Of a stretch of 8,616 nt of DNA, positions 1-5,495 are shown piece by piece. This DNA comes from Altererythrobacter sp. (GTDB taxonomy: Bacteria > Pseudomonadota > Alphaproteobacteria > Sphingomonadales > Sphingomonadaceae), in assembly GCA_024636575.1 (NCBI GenBank), contig JAGXGU010000088.1, forward strand, positions 1 to 8,616, given 5' to 3'. How positions within the stretch are numbered: position 1 is the first letter of the stretch; each line of letters begins with the position of its first letter. The position numbers and the translations under genes were made by a program. The notes below the pieces were generated by a model that was not told where the DNA came from, did no database searches, and saw only the letters and a program-made list of their open reading frames with translations.

Positions 1-410
1 ATGTGCTCTTCGCCGACCAGCGGATCGCCCAATGCATCATCCTTGTAGCAATATTCGATCAGCGTATGGGGCAGCGGTTCGCCTTCTTCCAGGCCCAGAC
101 GGGTGCAGATCGATCCTGCCGCAACATTGCGCACCACCACCTCGATCGGGATGATTTCGACCTGGCGCACCAGCTGTTCACGCATGTTCAACCGGCGGAT
201 GAAATGCGTCGGAATGCCGATATGACTGAGGCGGGTGAAGACATATTCGCTGATGCGATTGTTGATCACGCCCTTGCCATTGATGGTGCCGCGCTTCTGC
301 GCATTGAACGCTGTGGCATCGTCCTTGAAATACTGGATGATGGTGCCCGGTTCGGGGCCTTCATACAGGATCTTGGCCTTGCCTTCGTAAATCTGGCGGC
401 GACGGGTCAT
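1..410 (-). CDS. purC: SAICAR synthetase (PurC), 5' part, runs off the window
   Basis: Phosphoribosylaminoimidazole-succinocarboxamide synthase joins aspartate to CAIR, using ATP, in de novo purine synthesis; it is cytosolic. The 136 complete codons visible start MTRRRQIYEGKAKILYEG. They show the family's N-terminal nucleotide-binding strand YEGKAKILY (residues 8-16), then FKDDATAFNAQKRG (28-41), NGKGVINNRISEY (44-56) and VVVRNVAAGS (91-100), all hallmarks of PurC. The family is usually about 235-260 residues, so the C-terminal half lies beyond base 1. The ATG at 410-408 is chosen because the family motif follows at once and an AGGA-type ribosome site lies about 7-8 bases upstream on the minus strand. 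Its leader carries a 17-bp tandem duplication, annotated separately. No broken codons are seen. Identification is firm. Confidence 0.96.
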   Translation of the reverse strand, partial: MTRRRQIYEGKAKILYEGPEPGTIIQYFKDDATAFNAQKRGTINGKGVINNRISEYVFTRLSHIGIPTHFIRRLNMREQLVRQVEIIPIEVVVRNVAAGSICTRLGLEEGEPLPHTLIEYCYKDDALGDPLVGEEH

Positions 411-419
411 GAGCGCATC

Positions 420-453
420 CTATTAAACCACATTGGCTATTAAACCACATTGG
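420..453. repeat. Perfect 17-bp tandem duplication in the purC leader
   Basis: Two exact head-to-tail copies of CTATTAAACCACATTGG occupy 420-436 and 437-453. The repeat lies 10 bases before the purC start codon and ends next to its ribosome-binding site. On the purC strand each unit contains TTTAATAG, an AT-rich stretch in an otherwise GC-rich region, so the duplication doubles whatever signal that stretch carries. The sequence shows the duplication; a regulatory role is inference. Confidence 0.9.
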
Positions 454-578
454 GCTTCCAAGCGAAATTGGGGCCGAAAAACACACCGCCCCGGCGGACG
501 AAGATTGATTCTCCGCTCGGTCCCGGGGCGCTGGCATGGCCATTACAGCCAAAGAACCTGCAAAGCAATCAATGCACG

Positions 579-614
579 GTGTCGGGCAAGGTGTCGGGCA
601 CGGTGCCGGACGCG
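579..614. repeat. Three degenerate 12-bp tandem units
   Basis: The units are GTGTCGGGCAAG (579-590), GTGTCGGGCACG (591-602) and GTGCCGGACGCG (603-614). The first two differ at one position; the third has diverged further. They lie in non-coding DNA and are followed by GC-rich sequence with the palindrome at 640-651. No function can be read from them. Confidence 0.6.
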
Positions 615-782
615 CCGAACGCGCTGTCCAACGCTCTTTCCAGCGCGCTGGCCCGAAGTTGATGCATCGCATTCGTGTGTAGAAAGAGCGGCGGTATACG
701 GAAAGGTGTGATCAGGCCAAGGGATCGACACGGTGGGAAAAATGGAACATCAACCTTTGGAATCTTGGGATCGCAGCCCATT

Positions 783-825
783 TTCGACAATTCGACAGTC
801 CCCGCTGGCGGGGGTTTGATACAAT
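783..825 (+). promoter_or_regulatory. Possible control region before the maoC-like gene
   Basis: An 8-bp direct repeat, TTCGACAA then TTCGACAG (783-798), is followed by a GC hairpin with stem CCCCG/CGGGG (800-804 and 809-813, four-base loop), then TACAAT (820-825). TACAAT is close to a -10 box, but no matching -35 hexamer is found at the right distance, and a start from it would leave only a very short leader before the ATG at 843. The pieces are visible; calling them a promoter is weak inference. Confidence 0.25.
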
Positions 826-842
826 GAAAAGAGGCCGGGATA

Positions 843-1352
843 ATGCGTGATGGAGTGATCGAGGTTTCACCGGGGCGGTACCGGGAAACATTTGGCCGAT
901 ACTACGAGGATTTTGTGGTCGGCCATATCTACGAACATCGTCCCGGACGGACGATCACGGAAACCGACAACACCTGGTTCACGCTGCTGACCATGAACAC
1001 CCATCCGGTGCATTTCGATTTCGAATTCGCTGCCAAGACGGAATTCAAGAAGCCGCTGGTATGCTCGACCCTGACCGTCGCAATCATGACAGGGCAAAGC
1101 GTATCGGACGTAAGCCAGAAAGCGCTGGCAAACCTGGGTTGGAAGGACATCCGGCTAACCAAGCCGGTATTCGCGGGTGACACGCTGTATTCCGAGACCG
1201 AAGTGCTGGAAAAACGCGAATCCGCAAAGCGGCCGGAACAAGGCATCGTCACCATCCGGACCATCGGCAAGAATCAGCACGGCGATGTGGTGTGCACATT
1301 TGACCGTGTCATGCTGATCTGGAAACGTGGTTTTGGACCTGCCGACGACTAG
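843..1352 (+). CDS. MaoC-family (hot-dog fold) acyl-CoA hydratase
   Basis: A 169-residue single-domain MaoC-like protein. Members of this family add water to trans-2-enoyl-CoA thioesters, giving 3-hydroxyacyl-CoA, in the cytosol. The signature TMNTHPVHFDFEFA lies at residues 50-63 and corresponds to the (R)-hydratase motif in which an Asp and a His, five residues apart, activate water. Here the pair reads Asn52 and His57, so the usual Asp appears to be Asn. The NTHPxHFD form resembles mesaconyl-CoA or itaconyl-CoA hydratase-like members, which is only a hint about substrate. The C-terminal part (RTIGKNQHGDVVCTFDRVMLIWKR) is the usual closing strand of the hot-dog fold. The ATG at 843 has AGAGG about 8 bases upstream. 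The acyl-CoA dehydrogenase gene begins 45 bases downstream on the same strand. Family is sure, substrate unknown. Confidence 0.88.
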   Translation: MRDGVIEVSPGRYRETFGRYYEDFVVGHIYEHRPGRTITETDNTWFTLLTMNTHPVHFDFEFAAKTEFKKPLVCSTLTVAIMTGQSVSDVSQKALANLGWKDIRLTKPVFAGDTLYSETEVLEKRESAKRPEQGIVTIRTIGKNQHGDVVCTFDRVMLIWKRGFGPADD

Positions 1353-1397
1353 AAATCCGCGATTATTCCCCTCAAATTTTTGCACTACAGGAATCAA

Positions 1398-2585
1398 ATG
1401 ATGGCCGCCCCCGCAAATCCCGAAAAGCAGATCCGATCGATCGAACCTGACGACGAACGAGCTTTCATGGATGCCATCGATGTCTGGCTGGAACGCGAGG
1501 TGATCCCGGTGATCAAACATCACGATCACGGGGATATCTGGCCGGAAGAGCTGGTTCATCAGATGGCGGAAATGGGCCTGTTCGGGGCCACCATCGGTCA
1601 GGAATATGGCGGGCTGGGCCTGCCCGCGACAACCTATGCGAAGATCGTGATGCAGATCAGCGCGCACTGGATGGCGATTACCGGCATTTTCAATTCGCAT
1701 TTGATCATGGCGGCGGCGGTCGAACGTTTCGGCACGCCGGAACAGAAAACGCTATGGCTACCCAAATTCGCCAGCGGCGAGCTTCGCGGCGGGCTGGCAC
1801 TGACCGAACCCAATGCGGGTACCGATTTGCAGGCAATCCGCAGCGTCGCGGTGCGCGATGGCGACGATTACATCATCAACGGCACCAAGACTTGGATTTC
1901 CAACGCGATCAACGGGTCGTGCTTTGCCATGCTGGTCAAAACCGATCCCAAGGCCGATCCAAGGTATAAGGGGATGAGCCTGTTCATCGCTGACAAGCGC
2001 GATGGCTTCACCACCGGCAAGAAGTTCAAGAAGCTGGGATACAACGCGATCGATTCTGCGGAACTGATCATGCTGGATTACCGCGTTCCGGCCAGTCAGC
2101 TGATCGGCGGCGTGGAAGGGCAGGGGTTCTTCCAGACTACCGGGGGGCTGGAACTGGGCCGGATCAATGTCGCCGCCCGCGGCGTCGGACTGGCGGAAGG
2201 CTCGCTCCGCCTGGCGACCGAATATGCCCAGCAGCGCGAAACAATGGGCAAACCGATTGCGCAGCATCAGGCGATCCAGCTGAAACTGGGTGACATGGTC
2301 ACACGTGCCCGTGCTGCCCGTTTGCTCACGATGGATGCGGCCGATGCTTACGACCGGGGTGAACGCTGCGATATGGAGGCGGGTATGGCAAAGTATTTCG
2401 CATCGGAGGCTGCGGTGGAAAACAGCCAGGAAGCCATGCGCATCTTCGGCGGCTACAGCTATTCCAAGGAATATGATATCGAACGCTTTTACCGCGATGC
2501 CATGTTCATGTGCATCGGCGAGGGCACCAACGAGATGCAGCGGATGATTATCGCCAAGCAGCACCTCAAGAATAATCCGGCCTGA
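1398..2585 (+). CDS. Acyl-CoA dehydrogenase (FAD-dependent)
   Basis: A 395-residue flavoprotein expected to oxidise an acyl-CoA at the alpha-beta bond and pass electrons to electron-transfer flavoprotein. Domains run in the usual order: N-terminal helices (about 15-125), the middle beta domain with LALTEPNAGTDL (133-144) and IINGTKTWISNA (159-170) that line FAD and substrate, and a C-terminal helical domain with GRINVAARGVGLAEG (254-268). IFGGYSYSKEYDIERFYRD (349-367) leads into IGEGTNEMQRMIIAK (373-387). Glu375 in GEGTNE is at the position of the catalytic base in medium-chain-type enzymes. AGGAA at 1389-1393 precedes two adjacent ATGs (1398 and 1401); either could be used, the second having the better spacing. 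An in-frame TTG at 1380 lies upstream of that site and is unlikely. The length is normal. The CoA-transferase starts 8 bases after the stop, so the two are probably cotranscribed. Substrate not identifiable. Confidence 0.94.
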   Translation: MMAAPANPEKQIRSIEPDDERAFMDAIDVWLEREVIPVIKHHDHGDIWPEELVHQMAEMGLFGATIGQEYGGLGLPATTYAKIVMQISAHWMAITGIFNSHLIMAAAVERFGTPEQKTLWLPKFASGELRGGLALTEPNAGTDLQAIRSVAVRDGDDYIINGTKTWISNAINGSCFAMLVKTDPKADPRYKGMSLFIADKRDGFTTGKKFKKLGYNAIDSAELIMLDYRVPASQLIGGVEGQGFFQTTGGLELGRINVAARGVGLAEGSLRLATEYAQQRETMGKPIAQHQAIQLKLGDMVTRARAARLLTMDAADAYDRGERCDMEAGMAKYFASEAAVENSQEAMRIFGGYSYSKEYDIERFYRDAMFMCIGEGTNEMQRMIIAKQHLKNNPA

Positions 2586-2593
2586 GCGCCGAC

Positions 2594-3688
2594 ATGGGCA
2601 AACTTACCGGTATCACAGTCGTTGATTTGTCGGTGTTCCTGCCGGGGCCGATGATGACGCTGATGATGGCTGACCAGGGGGCGCGGGTGATCAAGGTGGA
2701 ACCGCCCGGCGGCGATCCGGCGCGCGATCAGGAACCGTTCGAGACTGCCGTGAATGGGGGCCATTCGGTATGGTTCGCCAATCTGAATCGCGGCAAGGAA
2801 AGCGTGACCTTTGACCTGAAAAGCGATGGCGGAAAGGCGCGGCTGCGCGATCTGATTGGCGCGGCCGATATCTTCGTCGAGGGGTTTCGCCCCGGTGCCA
2901 TGCAGCGCCTCGGGTTCGATTACGCAGCGGTCAGGGCGATCAAGCCAGACATCATCTATTGTTCGATTTCCGCATTTGGCCAGAACGGGGCGCTGTCGGG
3001 CCATCCGGCCCACGACATGGCGGTACAGGCGCTCGCCGGTTTCCTGTCGGTAAATGATGGCCGGGATGGCGTGCCGGTTGTTCCTGGGGCCCCTTCTGCA
3101 GACATAGCGACCGGGCTCACTGCGCTGTCCGCAACAATGATGGCACTTGTGGCGCGCGAGCGAACAGGCGAGGGGGCATATATCGATTGCGCGATGTTCG
3201 ACAGCTTGCTGCCGTGGTGTGCGCATACTGCTGGCAGTGCGATCATGGGCGATGCGCCGCCGCACTCGTGCGAACAGCGTTCGCTTGGCGGCGCGGCTTT
3301 CTATCAAATCTACACCACGCGTGACGGCAAGCATATCGCGCTTGGCGGGCGAGAGATCAAATTTGCCCGTAACCTGCTGACCGCGTTGGGGCGGGAAGAT
3401 TTACTGCCCCATGCCGAACGCCCGGCAGGGCAGCAGGACGCGTTGATCGCTTTCCTGGACGATGTTTTCGCCCGCAAATCCCGCGACGAATGGGTTCGAT
3501 GGTTTGCCGATAAGGATGTGGCCTTCGCGCCGGTGCTCGATTTCCGCGAGGCGCTGGATTCGGATCATGTCGCGCAGCGCGGTTTGCTCGTGGAAACACC
3601 GGGTGGGGGCAAGCAAATCGCCCCTGCGATCCGGTTCGCCGGCGATGAATGGACATTTGGCGATGTGCCGAAGCCAGGATCCGGATGA
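2594..3688 (+). CDS. Class III CoA-transferase (CaiB/BaiF/formyl-CoA transferase family)
   Basis: A 364-residue protein of the family that moves CoA between carboxylic acids through enzyme-bound anhydrides, normally as an interlocked dimer. The N-terminal Rossmann-like half shows GITVVDLSVFLPGP (6-19), GARVIKVEPPGGDPAR (29-44), NLNRGKESVTFDLK (63-76) and DIFVEGFRPGAMQRLGFDY (92-110). Asp170 in PSADIATG matches the catalytic aspartate of formyl-CoA transferase (Asp169 in Frc). The C-terminal part (YTTRDGKHIALGG, then DEWVRWFADKDVAFAPVLDF) is also typical. It is a little shorter than the usual 380-430 residues but has no obvious break. No strong ribosome site precedes the ATG, only 8 bases after the dehydrogenase stop, which suggests translational coupling. 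It would supply the CoA thioester used by its neighbours. CoA donor and acceptor acid are unknown. Confidence 0.92.
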   Translation: MGKLTGITVVDLSVFLPGPMMTLMMADQGARVIKVEPPGGDPARDQEPFETAVNGGHSVWFANLNRGKESVTFDLKSDGGKARLRDLIGAADIFVEGFRPGAMQRLGFDYAAVRAIKPDIIYCSISAFGQNGALSGHPAHDMAVQALAGFLSVNDGRDGVPVVPGAPSADIATGLTALSATMMALVARERTGEGAYIDCAMFDSLLPWCAHTAGSAIMGDAPPHSCEQRSLGGAAFYQIYTTRDGKHIALGGREIKFARNLLTALGREDLLPHAERPAGQQDALIAFLDDVFARKSRDEWVRWFADKDVAFAPVLDFREALDSDHVAQRGLLVETPGGGKQIAPAIRFAGDEWTFGDVPKPGSG

Positions 3689-3759
3689 CCTGACCGGTTT
3701 TTTACCCGAATTCGCGCAGCCGCCGGGCAGAACCTGCATGATGCAAGCCCATTCGGCGA

Positions 3760-3829
3760 ATTCCTTGCCAGCCGGTCGGAGACATGATGATATGCCGATT
3801 GGTACCAAGATGGTTTGTCGGCAAGGAAT
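3760..3829 (+). other. Intergenic inverted repeat able to form a long RNA hairpin
   Basis: In the 224-bp gap between the CoA-transferase and the HapK-like gene, ATTCCTTGCC (3760-3769) is exactly complementary to GGCAAGGAAT (3820-3829). Nested within it, CCGGTCGG (3772-3779) can pair with CCGATTGG (3795-3802), using two G-U pairs, around a 15-base loop. A separate 10-bp perfect palindrome, TTGGTACCAA, lies at 3799-3808 and competes with the inner stem. No T-run follows, so it is not a classical terminator. It could be an operon-internal processing or stabilising element, a protein-binding site, or chance. Confidence 0.5.
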
Positions 3830-3912
3830 GAAGCGGGCTGGTTAACACTGGCGCGGCAGATTGACGACAGATTGGGCGCCATTCGAGCGCCGTCACCCAA
3901 AGGAGAGTTCCC

Positions 3913-4218
3913 ATGCGGATCATCGCATTGTTCAATTTGAAGGAAGGCGCGAGGCGCAGCGATTATGAAAGCTGGGCACGGGGCCGCGATCTGCCGACCG
4001 TCAGCGGCCTGCCGTCAGTCGAAAGTTTCCAGGTTTTGCGCACCCGCAATGTCCTGTTCTCCGGAGATAAGCCGCCGTTCGATTACATCGAAATTCTCGA
4101 TGTAAGTTCCAAGGCGGCATTCGTGGAGGATTTCGGCGGAGATGCTGTGGCGGCGCTGGCCAGAGAAATGAGCGCCTTCACCGACGGGGCGACATTCATT
4201 ACCACCGAAGCGCTCTGA
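3913..4218 (+). CDS. Small HapK/RedY-like dimeric alpha/beta-barrel protein
   Basis: A 101-residue protein beginning MRIIALFNLKEGARRSDYES and ending FITTEAL. It resembles the small proteins called REDY-like or HapK, named from prodiginine gene clusters (RedY, HapK) but often found in sphingomonads that make no such pigment. The order beta strand (2-9), helix (14-23, SDYESWARGR), a DLPTVSGLPSVESFQV stretch (26-41), beta (DYIEILDV), helix and final beta strand fits a ferredoxin-like, dimeric alpha/beta-barrel fold. No catalytic residues are assigned for this group. There is no signal peptide or membrane segment. The start is firm: AAAGGAGAG at 3899-3907 lies just upstream. Its place between the CoA-transferase and crotonase genes suggests an accessory part in the same pathway, but this is inference; function is unknown. 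Confidence 0.75.
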   Translation: MRIIALFNLKEGARRSDYESWARGRDLPTVSGLPSVESFQVLRTRNVLFSGDKPPFDYIEILDVSSKAAFVEDFGGDAVAALAREMSAFTDGATFITTEAL

Positions 4219-4239
4219 AACGATGCATTTGGCATAGGG

Positions 4240-4273
4240 ATGATTGCCCCCAGGCGATTGCAGGCCCAATCAT
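4240..4273 (+). other. Inverted repeat just before the crotonase ribosome site
   Basis: ATGATTG (4240-4246) and CAATCAT (4267-4273) are exact complements separated by 20 bases, ending one base before the CAGGAG ribosome site (4275-4280). In RNA this would place a stem directly upstream of the Shine-Dalgarno sequence. Seven base pairs with a 20-base loop is a modest structure that could arise by chance. Confidence 0.35.
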
Positions 4274-4288
4274 GCAGGAGAACACGGT

Positions 4289-5056
4289 ATGAGTTTGCGG
4301 CTCGAAAAGAATGGGGGAACGGCCCGGCTGCTGATTGATCGCGGCGACAAAAGAAACGCTTTCACGCTGGAAATGTGGGAACAGTTGCCGAAGCTGCTGC
4401 ACGAAGCAGTGGCCGACCCTGCTATCCGGCTGGTCGAATTGCGCGCCGCCGAAGGCGGTCCATTCTGTGCGGGCGCAGACATCAGGGAAATGCTCGACAA
4501 CAGTCACGACCGGCATTGGAGGGAGGTCAATCAGGCGGAGATCAACCGGGCGCAGCATTCTCTGGCCCGGGTTGAACTGCCGACCATCGCCTTTATCGAT
4601 GGCGATTGCATTGGCGGGGGATGCGGTCTCGCCATGGCATGCGATTTGCGGGTGGCAACGCCAAACGCGCGGTTCGGCATCACCGCAGCCAAGCTGGGTC
4701 TCGTCTATCCGCTGCACGATGTGAAATTGCTGATCGATCTGGTTGGTTCGGGACAGGCGAAGCGGCTGCTGTTTACCGGATCTTTGATCGACGCGGATGA
4801 AGCCCTGCGTATCGGACTGGTAGAAGCGATTTCCGAAAGTCCGGCGGAACTGGGGGAGGCGATACTTGCCGCATCGCCGCATTCGATCCACGAACTTAAA
4901 AAGTTTGTTCGCTCCGTTCTCAGTGGACAATCGGAAGACGATGCGCATTCGCTGGGCGTGTTCGCGGCAGCTTTTTCCCATGCCGATTTCCGCGAAGGTG
5001 CCAGGGCATTCGTCGAAAAGCGCACCCCCGATTTTGGCCGGACATCCGGCCAATAA
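4289..5056 (+). CDS. Crotonase-fold (enoyl-CoA hydratase/isomerase family) protein lacking both classical glutamates
   Basis: A 255-residue crotonase-superfamily protein. The oxyanion-hole segments are present: GGPFCAGADIREM (56-68) and DGDCIGGGCGLAMACDLRVA (104-123). The two glutamates that activate water in rat enoyl-CoA hydratase (Glu144, Glu164) align with Gly113 (GGGCGLAM) and Ala133 (FGITAAKLGL), so a classical hydratase reaction is unlikely. Such members can be isomerases, hydrolases, decarboxylases or of unknown activity, using other acidic residues. The C-terminal trimerisation helices look complete (FREGARAFVEKRTPDF, residues 234-249). The ATG at 4289 is chosen because CAGGAG (4275-4280) lies 8 bases upstream and MSLRLEKNGGTARLLIDR begins as the family does; an in-frame TTG at 4244 lies before that site and is rejected. 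Last gene of the plus-strand cluster, convergent with tRNA-Phe 41 bases away. Confidence 0.88.
   Translation: MSLRLEKNGGTARLLIDRGDKRNAFTLEMWEQLPKLLHEAVADPAIRLVELRAAEGGPFCAGADIREMLDNSHDRHWREVNQAEINRAQHSLARVELPTIAFIDGDCIGGGCGLAMACDLRVATPNARFGITAAKLGLVYPLHDVKLLIDLVGSGQAKRLLFTGSLIDADEALRIGLVEAISESPAELGEAILAASPHSIHELKKFVRSVLSGQSEDDAHSLGVFAAAFSHADFREGARAFVEKRTPDFGRTSGQ
5034..5053. other. Strong 20-bp palindrome at the crotonase stop codon
   Basis: TTGGCCGGA (5034-5042) and TCCGGCCAA (5045-5053) are exact complements around a 2-base centre, ending directly before the TAA stop (5054-5056). It sits where the plus-strand cluster meets the minus-strand tRNA gene. The hairpin could block RNA polymerase or protect 3' ends from either side. 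On neither strand is it followed by a T-run (the TTTT at 5032-5035 is on the wrong side for the plus strand), so it is not a canonical intrinsic terminator. Confidence 0.55.
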
Positions 5057-5097
5057 CAGGCAATATCTGGGCCGCGCCGATTGGACATCAGGGGAAG

Positions 5098-5172
5098 TGG
5101 TGCCCGAGGGTGGATTTGAACCACCGACACCACGATTTTCAATCGTGTGCTCTACCCCTGAGCTACTCGGGC
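5098..5172 (-). tRNA. tRNA-Phe (anticodon GAA)
   Basis: Read on the minus strand from 5172 the sequence folds as a full cloverleaf. The acceptor stem is GCCCGAG/CTCGGGC (7 bp). The D stem is GCTC/GAGC with loop AGGGGTA. The anticodon stem is CACGA/TCGTG with loop TTGAAAA, giving anticodon GAA (plus-strand bases 5138-5140). The variable loop is GTGTC. The T stem is GGTGG/CCACC with loop TTCAAAT. Discriminator A is followed by a genome-encoded CCA (5098-5100). All stems are perfectly paired, so the gene should be functional. It lies 125 bases downstream of yacG on the same strand and may be cotranscribed with that operon or have its own promoter; no clear promoter was read. It is convergent with the crotonase gene. 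Confidence 0.97.
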
Positions 5173-5273
5173 GCTGCTTCAGCATAGGCCGCCAATGGGC
5201 CGAAATGCTGTGGGAGAGGGGGCCTATGGCGAAGCCCAATGCGCTTGGCAAGGGCTAACCGTCACCTCTGTGA

Positions 5274-5290
5274 GGCGAAATATGTTCGCC
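5274..5290. other. Hairpin beyond the yacG stop, possible terminator
   Basis: GGCGAA (5274-5279) and TTCGCC (5285-5290) form a 6-bp stem with a 5-base loop, 7 bases beyond the yacG stop. A second small stem, TCAC/GTGA (5264-5275), overlaps its edge. On the plus strand the hairpin is followed by GCGA and five Ts (5295-5299), which resembles a weak terminator for plus-strand transcripts passing the tRNA. On the yacG strand there is no T-run, so yacG transcripts may continue into tRNA-Phe. Confidence 0.35.
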
Positions 5291-5297
5291 GCGATTT

Positions 5298-5480
5298 TTA
5301 CTCCTTATCTTCCCACCCCTCGCGGGCAATTTCTTCGGGATCGGCAGGGCGGCCGGGTACGGAATAACCGTCACCGAACCATTGCGACAAATCGCGGTCG
5401 CGGCAGCGGCTGGAGCAGAAGGGGTAGAATTCTTCCGATCTTGCCTTCCGGCAAATAGGGCAGGTCATAATTCTATTCAT
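5298..5480 (-). CDS. yacG: YacG-type zinc-binding DNA gyrase inhibitor
   Basis: A 60-residue protein with one zinc site made by Cys7 and Cys10 (CPIC) and Cys22 and Cys26 (FCSSRC), followed by DRDLSQWFGDGYSVPG, the usual pattern of YacG. In E. coli, YacG (65 residues) binds GyrB and inhibits gyrase by preventing DNA binding. The start is not certain: the ATG at 5480 lies 15 bases after the RNase E/G-like stop without a clear ribosome site, and a second ATG (residue 5, directly before the zinc motif) is possible. The short gap makes cotranscription with the upstream gene likely. The acidic tail PADPEEIAREGWEDKE is ordinary for the family. Confidence 0.92.
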   Translation of the reverse strand: MNRIMTCPICRKARSEEFYPFCSSRCRDRDLSQWFGDGYSVPGRPADPEEIAREGWEDKE

Positions 5481-5495
5481 AGGGATAGCGATTGT

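Larger units (their letters stand above)
411..842. other. Non-coding divergent region between purC and the maoC-like gene
   Basis: This stretch of about 430 bp separates two divergently read genes. All six frames give only short, arginine- or serine-rich low-complexity translations with no recognisable family, so I call no gene here. It holds a 17-bp tandem duplication next to purC (420-453), three degenerate 12-bp repeats (579-614), a 12-bp perfect palindrome CCAGCGCGCTGG (640-651), and a short direct repeat and GC hairpin just before the next gene (783-813). Promoters for both flanking genes should lie here, but no convincing -35/-10 pair could be read. A small RNA is possible but unsupported. 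Confidence 0.6.

Noticed and set aside
433..711. Open frames on both strands between purC and the maoC-like gene
   Set aside because: Their translations are arginine- or serine-rich low-complexity sequence caused by the GC-rich repeats, lack ribosome sites, overlap one another and match no family I recognise.
1758..2564. Long open frame on the minus strand opposite the acyl-CoA dehydrogenase
   Set aside because: It is a mirror of the strong dehydrogenase coding frame in GC-rich DNA and its translation has no recognisable domain.
2489..3334. Long minus-strand open frame opposite the CoA-transferase
   Set aside because: Again a shadow of a clearly coding plus strand; no motif or ribosome site supports it.
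3681..3703. Possible terminator after the CoA-transferase: CCGG/CCGG arms and six Ts
   Set aside because: The stem is only 4 bp with a 9-base loop overlapping the stop codon; too weak to call despite the T-run at 3698-3703.
4244..4288. Upstream TTG start extending the crotonase by 15 residues
   Set aside because: The extension lies before the CAGGAG ribosome site and its residues are unlike the family N terminus.
843..5056. Carnitine (cai) operon
   Set aside because: The gene types partly match, but no CaiT transporter or CaiC ligase is seen, the crotonase lacks both glutamates, and MaoC and HapK-like genes are foreign to that operon.
5098..5172. tRNA as an integration site for a mobile element
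   Set aside because: No integrase, no duplicated tRNA 3' end and no change of gene character beside it; both neighbours are ordinary chromosomal genes.
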